A stretch of 64,000 nucleotides of DNA from Verrucomicrobiales bacterium (GTDB taxonomy: Bacteria; Verrucomicrobiota; Verrucomicrobiia; Limisphaerales; J093). The DNA is taken from NCBI GenBank assembly GCA_024233215.1, contig JACKPW010000022.1, forward strand, positions 36,495-100,494, in the 5' to 3' direction. Below are positions 27,390 to 38,300 of this stretch, one piece after another. Numbering within the stretch: the stretch's first letter is position 1; the number at the start of each line of letters is the position of its first letter. Both the position numbers and the translations under genes were made by a program. Under the pieces are notes generated by a model. It was not told the origin of the DNA. It did not search any database and worked only from the letters and a program-made list of their open reading frames with translations.

Positions 27390-30320
27390 CTATGGCCAGT
27401 CGATGAAGCCGCGTAGAAAGAGTTGTCGTGGCCGCCACGGATAGCGAAATACGTAACGGACCGCGTCGACATCCTCGATCGTGCGGTGGACGGTCAGTGG
27501 GCTCCAGGTCTCCAGGTCCGTTGAGGCGGTCCATTCGACCGCGGGCAGACCCAGCGCGTTATGGGTTCGAACCGTGATGAGTACCTGGCCCGGGAGTGCA
27601 TCGAAATCAATCTCCGGCAGACTTCGCGATTCGAAGATGAACTCGAGCAGATTCGGGACGCCGTCGCCGTTGGCATCGCCGTTTGGTCCGGTGAGTTCGA
27701 AATCGTCGAGCCATTCGGGAGGGAAATGTTCAAGCCGCCACAGATCATACGAGGAACCGAAAGTGTCGAGAACCAGTTGACTTTGTGGATAGGGGCTTCC
27801 CGAGCCGTAGAAGAGCCGGAAGCGAAACCGGTTGTCGGTCGAGGTCAACCACGTGCCGCTCGGCGCATTGGAGAAAACTCCCGAAATCCCGGCCCCGGAA
27901 GTTATCAACACCAAGGGGCCCCGCCGGGCCAGCAGGTCGGCTGCGGAGAACTCCGGCTGCAGGTGAAGGGTGCCACCCAGATGGACCTTCCCCTGCACCC
28001 GGATTTCCGGCGCCTGCAGGTGCGCATCGGATTCGCTAAGCACCATGGTGAGCCGGTCGGTTTCCGCCAGTGTCAGATTCCCGTCAACGTGGAGGCCGAC
28101 ACTCGGGTGGTCGGCCACCAACCGGATTTCCGAGCCAGCCAGGTCGCCCACGATCTCTCCATGTGCCTGAATCAGCGTGTCCTGAATCCTGGTGTTGGGC
28201 GGTAACGAAAGCGTTCCATCGCTCAACTTCAGGGTTACCCCCTGCAAGCAGGCCGTTTCGGCTACTTCCAGCGCCGCATCCCGCTCGACCGTCAGGGTCG
28301 TGTTTGTCAGTGTCAATCGGCTGAAGACCCCCTCGGCCCCGGCAGAGAAGACTGCCTCGTCGACGTCGAACCTGACGTCGCCATCGAATCCGTAACGGCT
28401 TTCGCCTGGAGGCAGGAAGACTTCGACCGGCTTCACCCGCGAGCGGAGATTCGCCTGTCCCGGTCCGAGCACTAGCTCCAACCCGATGATGTTCTCCCGG
28501 CAGCGGAAGGTTCCTGAGTTGAGCCACTGCCCCTGCGGAAAACTGATGTCGCATACACCACGCAAGGTGAGCTCACCGGAATTTTCCAATCGGGCGTTCT
28601 CGGAAACCAGTGGAAGCGCCCCGCCGACCCAATCGGTGTTCCCCTGCAGGAGCAGTGGGCAATGGAGTTCGGCCACCCAGCCAGGCAGGATGTTGATCTC
28701 ACTCCGCCCGAGAACGTCGACCTCTGCCGGTCCTTCCAGCAGGCCACTTTCCCAGAGGAAGGCCTCGGAAACCGTCACTGGCGTCGTGGCGGTAAGTGCG
28801 GTCTCTCGGTTGGTCACCAACGTCAAGGCCCGGATTTCGCGCGCGGCCTCGCCTTCAAGGCTGAGTCTCTGGGCCACCACGAGGGCGAGGTCGGACTCGA
28901 TGGTTCCGCCCATTGCCGTCCGACCGCGAACTACAATCGCTCCGTTCCCCTGCCAGGCAAATTCTTCGCCCAACTCGCGATAGCCGCTGAATTCGATCCT
29001 CCCCGCGTCAACCGCCCGCCAGTCGCCGTCCCCACTGATCTCGCCGGCGAGCACCAGCGTTCCGAGGCTCACCCGCACCTCGCCGTGGTTCTCGAAGGGA
29101 ACCTGGATGGTGGCAGGACCGTGGCTGTCGTTCTTGATGAACAGCCCTTGGTTCAGGAGCAAGCCCTCGCTGCCCAGCCACAGACCGCTGCGCACTTCCA
29201 CCGTGCCTTCCGGCGCGTTTTCAAAGGTGCAGTCGCGGCGTGTCCCGATGGGAACGCCGTCGAGGGTCCACAGACCTTTATTGAAGAGATCGCGGCCGAG
29301 GCTGGAATCCACTCCGCCGACCCTGAGAGTTCCGGCAGGCGGGATCACGATGCGACCTTCTCCTGAGAAGCCGCCACCGAGGGCTTCGGCGTTTTCCAGG
29401 GTTGCGTCCCCGACCCCGATCAGACTGCCGGTGATCCGGACGAGTCCGGGCAAGTGGGTTTCTGAAGCCACGTCGGCCACACCACCAAGGATGATGCGTC
29501 CATCGTTTTGGATCGGATTTCCAGACCAGATCGAGGTGCCGGACAGGTTGAGGACCCCTTCGCTTCCGGTCCGAATTACGCCCGGACCCTGTAGCTTGCC
29601 GTTGCCGATGGAGCTGAAACTGAGGGTTCCAGTCGCGACCTCCACAACGCCGGTGTTGTTCACGGTGCTGTAAATGGTGACTTCCCCGGAGGGGGCCATC
29701 ACGCGCAGCGTGCCCGAGTTGTGAATCTCGGCGTCCGACGTGCTGCCCGGGTCCCCGACGTAGCCCGAGGTTTCGGCGATCAGGGCAGCTCCGGGTTGGA
29801 TCCACACATGCCCCCGGCCGCTGAAGTGCAGATGACCCGCCGTCCAGCGGGTATCTCCGTACAGGAACAGTTCGCAGCGGTCGGCCAGCCCCTTGAGGGT
29901 GCCTCCGTCGAACAATCCCTCCCCCAAGACATGGTATTGACCTTCCCAACCTTTCAACGTTCCGTTCGACCAGTGAAATCGCTCAAGGACTTCAAGGCTT
30001 TCGGCTGACAGCGCGGACAGATCATCCCCCAGCGTGAGCTCGCTGATCTGAATGGCCCCGTCGATGTTAGCCTGCGCCGACCCATCCGCAACGTCCACGA
30101 TGGCATGAAAGGTCTGGCCGGCGCCATCCACGGGCACGACGCCGGTCGACCAATTGGCTGGATCGTTCCATGAACCCATTCCCTGAAGGATCCACCGTGC
30201 TTCGATATCCGCGGTGAAGGCCGATGGGGTTGCTGCCGCAAATACCAGACAAGAGGCGGCCAAGGCCTGGGCGAGCATTGGCTTCGTTTTCATTGAGCGC
30301 GCGGGATGAGACTTATTCAT
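27390..30320 (-). CDS. Secreted beta-helix-like repeat protein
   Basis: The 976-residue product starts at the ATG at 30320, which overlaps the upstream stop (ATGAATAA) and has GGTGA before it. A signal peptide (LAQALAASCLVFAAATPSAF) is clear. The early part reads GSWNDPANWSTGVVPVDG, a sequence found at the start of many autotransporter-like passenger proteins. Long stretches alternate short strands and turns (NSGTLRVMAPSGEVTIYSTV, NNTGVVEVATGTLSF), consistent with a right-handed beta-helix. Near the C-terminus is a dockerin-like DANGDGVPNLLEFIF and the EWTASTDLETWSPL domain. There is no autotransporter barrel. It is the last gene of a translation-coupled operon of giant secreted proteins. Confidence 0.8.
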   Translation of the reverse strand: MNKSHPARSMKTKPMLAQALAASCLVFAAATPSAFTADIEARWILQGMGSWNDPANWSTGVVPVDGAGQTFHAIVDVADGSAQANIDGAIQISELTLGDDLSALSAESLEVLERFHWSNGTLKGWEGQYHVLGEGLFDGGTLKGLADRCELFLYGDTRWTAGHLHFSGRGHVWIQPGAALIAETSGYVGDPGSTSDAEIHNSGTLRVMAPSGEVTIYSTVNNTGVVEVATGTLSFSSIGNGKLQGPGVIRTGSEGVLNLSGTSIWSGNPIQNDGRIILGGVADVASETHLPGLVRITGSLIGVGDATLENAEALGGGFSGEGRIVIPPAGTLRVGGVDSSLGRDLFNKGLWTLDGVPIGTRRDCTFENAPEGTVEVRSGLWLGSEGLLLNQGLFIKNDSHGPATIQVPFENHGEVRVSLGTLVLAGEISGDGDWRAVDAGRIEFSGYRELGEEFAWQGNGAIVVRGRTAMGGTIESDLALVVAQRLSLEGEAAREIRALTLVTNRETALTATTPVTVSEAFLWESGLLEGPAEVDVLGRSEINILPGWVAELHCPLLLQGNTDWVGGALPLVSENARLENSGELTLRGVCDISFPQGQWLNSGTFRCRENIIGLELVLGPGQANLRSRVKPVEVFLPPGESRYGFDGDVRFDVDEAVFSAGAEGVFSRLTLTNTTLTVERDAALEVAETACLQGVTLKLSDGTLSLPPNTRIQDTLIQAHGEIVGDLAGSEIRLVADHPSVGLHVDGNLTLAETDRLTMVLSESDAHLQAPEIRVQGKVHLGGTLHLQPEFSAADLLARRGPLVLITSGAGISGVFSNAPSGTWLTSTDNRFRFRLFYGSGSPYPQSQLVLDTFGSSYDLWRLEHFPPEWLDDFELTGPNGDANGDGVPNLLEFIFESRSLPEIDFDALPGQVLITVRTHNALGLPAVEWTASTDLETWSPLTVHRTIEDVDAVRYVFRYPWRPRQLFLRGFIDWP

Positions 30321-33300
30321 GGGTCACCAGGCGGTAGAAACGATGGGGTTGGTCGAGCGACTTGACGCTGAGTTCGATTGAACCGGACTCACTGATTACG
30401 GTGGCTTCATCGCGCCAGGTCCGCAGATCGGTGGAGGATTGAAGGCGGTACCGCCGACCGGCCTCCACCCGGGCTGCAATGCGGAGGCCGTCGGGTGCCT
30501 GCGTTGGGTTGCCCAGGTTGGGCAGGTCAACCGCCTGGAAGACGGTCTGCAACTCCACGGGAGCGCTTTCGGCTGTGCCGAACTCATTTTTCACGATGAC
30601 CCGCACTTCCCCCTGATCGAGGCGGGTCACCACTGGCAGCGTGAGCACCCGGTTCGTGGCGCCCCGCAGCACCGAGCCGTCAAGGGTCCATTGGTAGTCC
30701 AACGGCTCCGTGCCACCGGCCACCACGGAGAACTCGGCGGTGGTGCCAAGTTGGGCCGTGACCGCTGAGGGAGGATCCAGAATGAACGGTGCCACCGCCA
30801 ACTCCACGACGAACGCCGGGCTCAGCGCGGTGGCATACGAATTGTAAACCTCCGCAACGTAGGTCCCGGCCTGCTCCGTGGTAAACTCCGGAAGCTCAAG
30901 TTCCCAATCGGCCGCGCCATCAACCAATTCGCCTTCGTGCCGCCATCGGACCACGAGGGGCGGGGTCCCGGAGGCCACCACCGCCAACCGCACCGGTTCC
31001 CCTTCCGAGGCAACGACCCGCGTCGGGCTCACGGCTTCGACGAATGTTTGTGGGGTGATGGCGAGGCCCGCATGGTAATTGATGTCTGCCCAAGAAGCCT
31101 TCTGCAGACCTGCCGGCGGCAACGGCGACTGACCTCCTCCCCAGAACCCGAGCTGGAACTCGGAGGAGATCTCGATGACGTTGCGGTGCCAACTGTTGAG
31201 ATTTACCGGCACGGGAAGCTCTGCAGGCCGTTCGACCGATCCGGTATCCCCCCAGTAGATCACCTCGTTGTCGGAGGTCACCACGATATTGAGTTCTGTC
31301 CCGGCGGCGATCGAAACGACGTTGCTCAGTCCTTCGGGGACATAGGGCAGACCGAACCTGGAACCCCAAGCGAGCACGGTTCCGTCATTGCGCAACGCCA
31401 GGGTGTGCCGGGTGCCGGCTGAGATGGCCACAAGGTTGGTGGCACCTTCCGGCACCAGAATCGTGTCGGACTGGCCCCAACAGACCACCGAGCCGTTCTC
31501 CCGCAAGGCCACGCCATGCGAAAGTCCAGTCCCGATGGAAACGACGTTGGTCAAGCCGGCCGGCAGGTCCGTCTGGCTGTCCTGATTCGCCCCCCAGGCG
31601 GCGACGGTTCCATCCGTGCGCAGGGCCAGACTCCAGTCGCCACACGCTTCCACTTGGATCACATCGGTCAGCCCCCAGGGGAGTGATGTCTGCCCCGACG
31701 CATCATCGCCTCCGGTCACCACGGTCCGGTCCTCCCTCAACCCCAGCCAATGGTTGTCTCCCAACGCCGCGCTCATGATCAGGCCGAGGTCTTCCGGCAC
31801 ACCCAACGCCCCCCAGGCTTCAAGCAAACCGGGCACCGGCCGGGGCCGGGTCACCACGGTGACGACGCCGCTCCGGGCCGTGCCCATGGGATTCGAGGCC
31901 TCGAGTTCCAGATGTTGTTTACCCAATACCGCCTCGAACGTGAGGCTGGCGTTCGTTGCCGCTGCCAGGGGTTGGCCGTCGAGGAACCATTGGAACTCCA
32001 AGGGAGCACTTCCCTGGACCGCCGGGTGGAGCGTGAGGGTGTCGCCCTCCCAGGCGAGGAAGAATGGTTGGTCGAGCTGCACGCCCGGCGCCTGCGTGAG
32101 GGTCTGCAGCAGGGCACTCGCCGAAGCTTCCCCGTTAGCGTTGGAGACGCGCAGGGTGTATTCCCCTTCATCCTGCGATTGCACGTTCGGCAACCGCAGG
32201 ACCGCCTCCTCCGTCTCCGCGATCAGTTCGCCCTGAAAAAGCCACTCAAACCGACGTGGGTCCGTGCCGGTCACTTGCGCCATGAACACGGCGGTTGAAC
32301 CGGCTCCGACCACGAGGTCCTCGAAGGCGATAATGCGTGGCGGGCCCTCAGCGATGGTCAAGGCCGCCTCCCGACTCCAGACCGTGCCGTACTCGTTGGC
32401 GGCTCTTAGCGCGTAGATTCCTGCGGTTTCGACCTGGGCGTTGGCAATCGAGAGTGCTTCGTTGGTGGCACCGAGAATGGGTTGTCCATTGCAGGTCCAC
32501 TGGAGTTGCGCCGGCGGTGTGGCGGCCACGGCGGCCACCAACAAGGCGGTGTCACCTGCCTTCGAAGTCAGGTCCGACGGTTGCACATAGATCTCCGGGG
32601 GGCCCAACACTGTCAGTTCGGCCGGCTCGGTCAGCGTTTCGCCGGCGGCGTTGCGGAGGGCGACCTGGTAGACGCCCGAATCCGAAGCGTGCAGGGCCGA
32701 GAACCGTAGCACGGCATTTGTCGCCCCTAGGACGGGGATTCCGTCATGATACCACTCATACGTCAGGGCAGAGGCGCTTCGGGCGACCACCGCCAATTCG
32801 AGGCCCCCCCCCACATAGTCCATGCGCGACTGTGGTTGCACGACGGGAAACGGGAAGGGCGCAATCGCCACCGCGTGCGCAAGGTAGCCCGAAACCCGGG
32901 TGGCTCTGAGGCCGGGAGGAGGCTCCAGTGCTCCCCAATTGTGAACCTGCCCGTTCAGGTCAATCGCCAGGGTTCCATCGCGCGCCACCTCGACGGCAAC
33001 CGCGTTCGTCAGCCCCAGACTCCCGCTCGGGCCAATCACCGTGCTATTGTGCGTGAGACCGACGTAACCCCACGCAGCGGCATCGAATTGCGCCACGTCG
33101 GTCATGCCCGGCACCACTCGGGCCTGTACCTCGCGCTGCGAGGGATCCCAGGAAACGACCCTGCCATCGCTGAGCAGGGCGTAGTGGCTGTTCGCGGAGG
33201 CCACGTCGATCACGTTGGACAGTCCGGGAGGGATCTTCTCCTCATACGGCTTCTGGACCACGTTGCCGTCGTGGGTGGCGGCGAAGATCCCGTATTCACC

Positions 33301-35364
33301 CACGTCCAGCGTGACGATGTTCGACATGGTGGTCAACGCGCCTTGGGAACCATAGCTTCCCCAAGCCACCACCCTTCCGTCTCGACGGAGCGCCGCCGAT
33401 TGCGACTCGCCCGCGGCGATATCCACCACGTTGGTAGCCTCCGGTGGAATGGCGTGAAGCAAGGGATTGTTCGGGTCACCCCAGGAGACCAGGCGGTCGT
33501 CGTCGGTCAGCGCCAGCGTGTGGGTCTCACCGGCGGCCACCACCACGGCATTGGTGAGGTTCCCGGGCACATCGGTCTGACCCGTCCAACTCTTGCCCCA
33601 AGCCACGACAACCCCCGGTTCGGACCAGGGCTTGAAATCCGGCAACAGAGTGACCTTCACCGGCAAACTCGCGGTGACGCCCAGCTCGTTCCGGATCTCC
33701 AAGGTGTAATCGCCGGCCTCTGACTTGCTGATATCGGCAAGCTGGAGCAATGTCTCCTGCGCCCCGTGGATGAGGATGTCGTCATGATACCATTGGAAGG
33801 TCACGGGCAGAGGGCTGACCACTTCGAATTCCAAGGTCTCGGTCCAACCGGGACGGGTCTGTCGATCTGAAGGACGACGGGCAATCAAGGGCAGCGTGGT
33901 CGCCAGGAACACCGAATCGCTGCGGAGGTACCCGTATTCGTTCCAGACCTCCAGGTGATATTCACTGGCGTCCGACCCCGTCACGGAATCGAAATGCAGC
34001 ACGGGGAGAGTCGCGCCGGGAATATCGACACCGTTCCGAGACCACTGGTAGTTGAGCGGTTCGCTGCCGCGCGCCTCCGCCTCAAAACCGACCGGGTTTC
34101 CAGGAAGCGCGGCCTGGTGAGTGGGGGCCTGCTCCCAGCGGGGCGGGGCGTCGTTGACAGAAACGCGAATCGGCCGGGACTGGTCCCAGCCAAACTCGTT
34201 GGTGATCGTCAGGACGTAGTTCCCGGTGTCCCCGGCCTGGGCATTGACAACCCTGAGGGTGAGGTTGGTCTGGGAGGGGAGGAGTTCGGAGTCCCTGGCC
34301 CACGAACTGACGAACGGCGTGGTGCTCTCAACCGTGGGAGTAATGACGAGATCGTCCCCGGCCGCAACCTGCACGGCTTCCGGGTAGTTCGCGACGCGCA
34401 GGGAAAGCGTCAGGGCGACACTGTGATACCTGCCGGCGGCGATCGCAAAGGCCCGGCCAATCGAGTCCGGTGGCTGCACCTGGCTCCCGTTATTCCCCCC
34501 CCACCCCACGACCTGGCCGGACCGGGTCAGGGCCAGACTGTGCTCGGTTCCCGCGGAGACCGCGACGACGTCGGACAAGCCTCCAGGAACCGAAATCTGC
34601 CCCGCCTCGTTTCGGCCGAACGCAACCACGGTCCCATCCTTCCGCAACCCTACCCCGTGTCCATAGTGGCTCAGGTCCATCGCGACGAGGTTTGTCAGCC
34701 TGGCTTTGGCGGCGTCGAATCCGGTGTAGGTCTTGCCCCAGCCTACGGCCTTTCCCTCGGCAGTGATGGCGACACTCAGGTCATCACCCGCCGCCACGGC
34801 GGCGGCATTTGTCAATGAGGCCGGGACCTCCAGCATCCCGGACTGGCCGATGTCCTCCCCCCAGGCGACGACGGTTCCGTCGCTTCGCAGGGCCAGGGAA
34901 TGGTGCTTTCCGGCAGAGACGGCGATCGCGTTGGTGACGTCGGTGGGCACCAGATGGCTGAAGCCACCCCACGCCACGAGCCTTCCGTCAGCCCGCACCG
35001 CCGCACAACTGCTGTAGCCTGCGGACACGGCCACCGCGTTGGTCAGGTCGGCGGGAACGTTGAAGACACTGTATTGCGAGGAGCCCCAGACGGACACCCG
35101 GCCGTCGGCCGTCAGGCCAATAGTGTGGCTCATCGCCGCGTCGATCGCCACCAGGTTGGTCAAATCCGGCGCCATCCCGGTGATGATGTAGTCCCCCCAA
35201 CCGCGCGCGACTCCGGCTGGCTGTGGCGCACCGCGGAGGGGAAGGGCCACCCCGAGGGCACCCATGAGCAACCAGACTGCTCGCGGAACGGCGAAGGGTA
35301 GGGACGCACGGGACATGACGTTCGTGGGCATATGGGAAGAGGGTGATTGGGATTTCGGCCTCAT
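30313..35364 (-). CDS. Giant secreted RCC1 / Ig-like repeat protein
   Basis: Start set at 35364, where TAATG overlaps the stop of the upstream gene; the frame is open to 35472. A signal sequence lies at about residues 25-45 (RAVWLLMGALGVALPLRG). RCC1-type blades recur in three blocks, with phrases such as ALRSDGTVVAWGEDIGQSG, VSAGTEHSLALTRSGQVVGW and GTRHTLALRNDGTVLAWGS. Between and after them are Ig-like domains (GNPVGFEAEARGSEPLNYQW, SEYHLEVWNEYG, AGIYALRAANEYG). The C-terminus is RYRLQSSTDLRTWRDEA...HRFYRLVTHE, the Verrucomicrobial terminal domain. RCC1 propellers usually bind proteins; an envelope or cell-surface binding role is inferred. It overlaps the beta-helix-like gene by 8 bases downstream. 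Confidence 0.85.
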   Translation of the reverse strand: MRPKSQSPSSHMPTNVMSRASLPFAVPRAVWLLMGALGVALPLRGAPQPAGVARGWGDYIITGMAPDLTNLVAIDAAMSHTIGLTADGRVSVWGSSQYSVFNVPADLTNAVAVSAGYSSCAAVRADGRLVAWGGFSHLVPTDVTNAIAVSAGKHHSLALRSDGTVVAWGEDIGQSGMLEVPASLTNAAAVAAGDDLSVAITAEGKAVGWGKTYTGFDAAKARLTNLVAMDLSHYGHGVGLRKDGTVVAFGRNEAGQISVPGGLSDVVAVSAGTEHSLALTRSGQVVGWGGNNGSQVQPPDSIGRAFAIAAGRYHSVALTLSLRVANYPEAVQVAAGDDLVITPTVESTTPFVSSWARDSELLPSQTNLTLRVVNAQAGDTGNYVLTITNEFGWDQSRPIRVSVNDAPPRWEQAPTHQAALPGNPVGFEAEARGSEPLNYQWSRNGVDIPGATLPVLHFDSVTGSDASEYHLEVWNEYGYLRSDSVFLATTLPLIARRPSDRQTRPGWTETLEFEVVSPLPVTFQWYHDDILIHGAQETLLQLADISKSEAGDYTLEIRNELGVTASLPVKVTLLPDFKPWSEPGVVVAWGKSWTGQTDVPGNLTNAVVVAAGETHTLALTDDDRLVSWGDPNNPLLHAIPPEATNVVDIAAGESQSAALRRDGRVVAWGSYGSQGALTTMSNIVTLDVGEYGIFAATHDGNVVQKPYEEKIPPGLSNVIDVASANSHYALLSDGRVVSWDPSQREVQARVVPGMTDVAQFDAAAWGYVGLTHNSTVIGPSGSLGLTNAVAVEVARDGTLAIDLNGQVHNWGALEPPPGLRATRVSGYLAHAVAIAPFPFPVVQPQSRMDYVGGGLELAVVARSASALTYEWYHDGIPVLGATNAVLRFSALHASDSGVYQVALRNAAGETLTEPAELTVLGPPEIYVQPSDLTSKAGDTALLVAAVAATPPAQLQWTCNGQPILGATNEALSIANAQVETAGIYALRAANEYGTVWSREAALTIAEGPPRIIAFEDLVVGAGSTAVFMAQVTGTDPRRFEWLFQGELIAETEEAVLRLPNVQSQDEGEYTLRVSNANGEASASALLQTLTQAPGVQLDQPFFLAWEGDTLTLHPAVQGSAPLEFQWFLDGQPLAAATNASLTFEAVLGKQHLELEASNPMGTARSGVVTVVTRPRPVPGLLEAWGALGVPEDLGLIMSAALGDNHWLGLREDRTVVTGGDDASGQTSLPWGLTDVIQVEACGDWSLALRTDGTVAAWGANQDSQTDLPAGLTNVVSIGTGLSHGVALRENGSVVCWGQSDTILVPEGATNLVAISAGTRHTLALRNDGTVLAWGSRFGLPYVPEGLSNVVSIAAGTELNIVVTSDNEVIYWGDTGSVERPAELPVPVNLNSWHRNVIEISSEFQLGFWGGGQSPLPPAGLQKASWADINYHAGLAITPQTFVEAVSPTRVVASEGEPVRLAVVASGTPPLVVRWRHEGELVDGAADWELELPEFTTEQAGTYVAEVYNSYATALSPAFVVELAVAPFILDPPSAVTAQLGTTAEFSVVAGGTEPLDYQWTLDGSVLRGATNRVLTLPVVTRLDQGEVRVIVKNEFGTAESAPVELQTVFQAVDLPNLGNPTQAPDGLRIAARVEAGRRYRLQSSTDLRTWRDEATVISESGSIELSVKSLDQPHRFYRLVTHE

Positions 35365-38300
35365 TAGGGAACCTGCCGGACGCGGTAGAAGCGATGGCCG
35401 GCCACGCCTGCGGCCGGATCGTTGATGGATGTCGGCTCGTTCCCAAGCGTCAGCGTTTCCACCTCCGCCCATTCCATCAGGTCCAGCGAGACTTCGATTA
35501 AGACGGTGGCGCCCGGCGTGCCGGTCACGTCGAAGCCAAAGCCCGCTTCAGTGAAACGGGGACTCCGATCCCCCACCAGGATTTGCGGCATCAGCGGTTG
35601 GGCCAGTGACAGCCGCGCTTCGACGAACCAGTCAGAGGCGTTGTATTGGCCGCCGGTCATGTAGCCACGGGCCCGGAGGGTTCCTTCCGAGGGAAGCGCG
35701 ACATCGGTCAATTCCCATCCGCCCGGAATTCGGGAAGGCGTGGCTAACAGGGTCCATGCCACGTCATCGGATGAATACTCGAACGTGACGCGCCACACCT
35801 CCGGACTGGTGCCACCGCGCAGCCAGGTGATGGTGGAACCATCATGCTCCAGGCTTTGGGTCGCGGGATCGGTGTTGTTCAAGCGACCGAAACCAGCCGG
35901 GGGCACATAGGGACTCCAGCCGCCAATTATATCAGCCAGAAAGAGTACCGCGCCGTCCGACTGGAGCGCCGCGCCCGCGCTTCTCCAGGACGATTCCGGA
36001 TGGAAAGAGAAGTCCAATGAACCGTCCTGATTCAATCGGCCCAGAGAACGACATGGCACGCCGTTCAAAGTTGAGGCGCCAGCCACGATGATCCTGCCGT
36101 CGGCCTGCACGCTGAGCGATCTCAATGATAGTGGAGTAATCGAAGGAGTGAAGGTGGCATCCAGCGTTCCATCCGGATGGAGCCTGGCAAACCACTCCCG
36201 GGATTCTTCTCCCATGGTCCTGAAGCTGCCGCCGACCAGGATGCGAGCGTCCGCTTGCATGGCCAGAACAAGGACCGACACGCCCGGCGCGGGGTTGAAG
36301 TCCTCATCCAAGGATCCATCCGGGTTCAACCGAGCCAGATAGGCTCGCGGTTCACCGGCCAACACGGTGAACTGCCCACCGACCAAAATGCGTCCGTCAG
36401 GCTGCAAAGCCAGCGCGCGAACGGGCTGGTTTGCGTCGGCGACGAATCCGGCATCCAGAGTCCCGTCCGACTGGAGCCGCGCCAGGTTCAGACGCGGCAC
36501 CCCCCCGACCATCCTGAAGTCGCCGCCGACCACGACTTTGCCGTCCGGCTGCAATGCCAGTGTGCAGACGTAGGGATTGGAGCTGCCGGCTGCTGCGACT
36601 TGCGCATCGAAGGGCCGATCCAGTCGGCCGCTTGGATACAGTCGCGCGAGGTAGTTCCGCGTAGCCCCGGCCACACTGGTGAAGCTGCCACCCACCAGCA
36701 GTTTGCCGTCCGGCAGCACGGCGAGGCAGGTGACCGTCCCGTTTGGCTCCGGGAGGAAATCCGCGTCCAACGTTCCATCGGGACGGAACCGGCAGAGTCT
36801 CTGGAAGTCATCCGGTCCCACGTTCAAGGAGAGTCCCCCGAGCAGGATGTTCTCATCCGGCTGAATCGCCAGCGCTGAGAGGCGCGGAACATTGGTGAAT
36901 TCAAGCTCAGGGATGAAAGCGCCGTCCCATAGAGCGGCGTTGACCGAAAGGGAAGCCAGGTTGCTGGCCTGTTCAGCATGGGCGTTGCTGACGACCACCT
37001 GGTACCAACCGCTGTCGGACAACTGCGCATCCACCAACTCGAGTATCGGACCGTTCGCTCCAACCAGTTCGGCCCCGTCCTTCCACCAGTGGTATTCCAG
37101 GGGCTCCACTCCCACCGCCGCCACCTCCAACGTGACATTCCCACCACGGTCAACCGCCTGATGCGCGGGTTGAGTCGTAATCTGCGGCGGACTGACAAGG
37201 GCGAGCGTGGCAGGATCGCTGAGCACGCTGCCGTAGTCCGTGCTCACAATGACCCGGTATTCGCCGGCGTCGCTTTCCTGCAGGTTGAACAACTCCAACG
37301 CCGATCCGGTGGCGCCGTCGAGTTCAGTGCCGTCCTTCACCCACTGGTAGCTGAGCGGATCCGTGCCCACAGCCCCGACCTCAAATCGGACACTCTGGCC
37401 ATAGCCCCAAGTCTGGCTGATGGGGGGGCTTTTTATCAGAGGTTCGTTCACGTGGAGTGAGGCGAACTCAGATGACAGGCTGCCTTGGGCGTTGCTGACA
37501 GTGACCGAGTAATCCCCGGCATCGGCTCCGCTGACGTTCTCCAGCGTCAGTTGGGACGAATTGACTCCGCTGATGCGTTCACCCTCCACGATCGGTTCTC
37601 CGTTGAAGAGCCATTGATAATCGATGGGCGGGGTCCCGACCGCTGCCGCGAAGAGGGAGACCGTTGTCCCAAAGTCGTTAGTCTGACTCACCGGTTGAGT
37701 GACGAAGACCGGTGAACCGAGATAGGTTTCCGCCATCCACGCCGAGCCATTGGCATCTCCGGAGGTCACGAAACCGCGCGCTCGCAGGTGGCCCTCTTCA
37801 GGGATCGCTTCACTGCTCAACTCCCAGCCTGCCTCAATGCGGCTGCCATCTCCCAGGAGGGTCCAATTCACGCCATCGACGGAGTGCTCGAACGTGGTGC
37901 GCCAGACCTCCGGACTGGAGCCGCCTCGCTGCCACGTGATCCGGGAAGCTTCACGGGTCAACGTCGCGCTGGCTTCCACCGGATTGTTCAGTCTCCCGAT
38001 GTAAGGTTGATCCGCACCGCCCAACTTGGTGAAGCCGCCCCCCACCAGGACCCGACCGTCCTCTTGCAGCGCCACCCCGTGGAAGGTCGTTCCCGATGCC
38101 GTCGGGCAGAAATCAGGATCCAACGATCCATCGGGATGTAGTCGTGCAATGCCATCCCGGCGCACCCCTCCCAGCGTGTCAAACAGACCCGTCACGAGAA
38201 TGCTCCCGTCAGCCTGAAGCGCCAGCGAGTAAACCGAATCGTCGGCGGGCACATTGAAGCTGGTGTCGAGCGTACCGTCGGCATTGAGTCGGACGAGGTT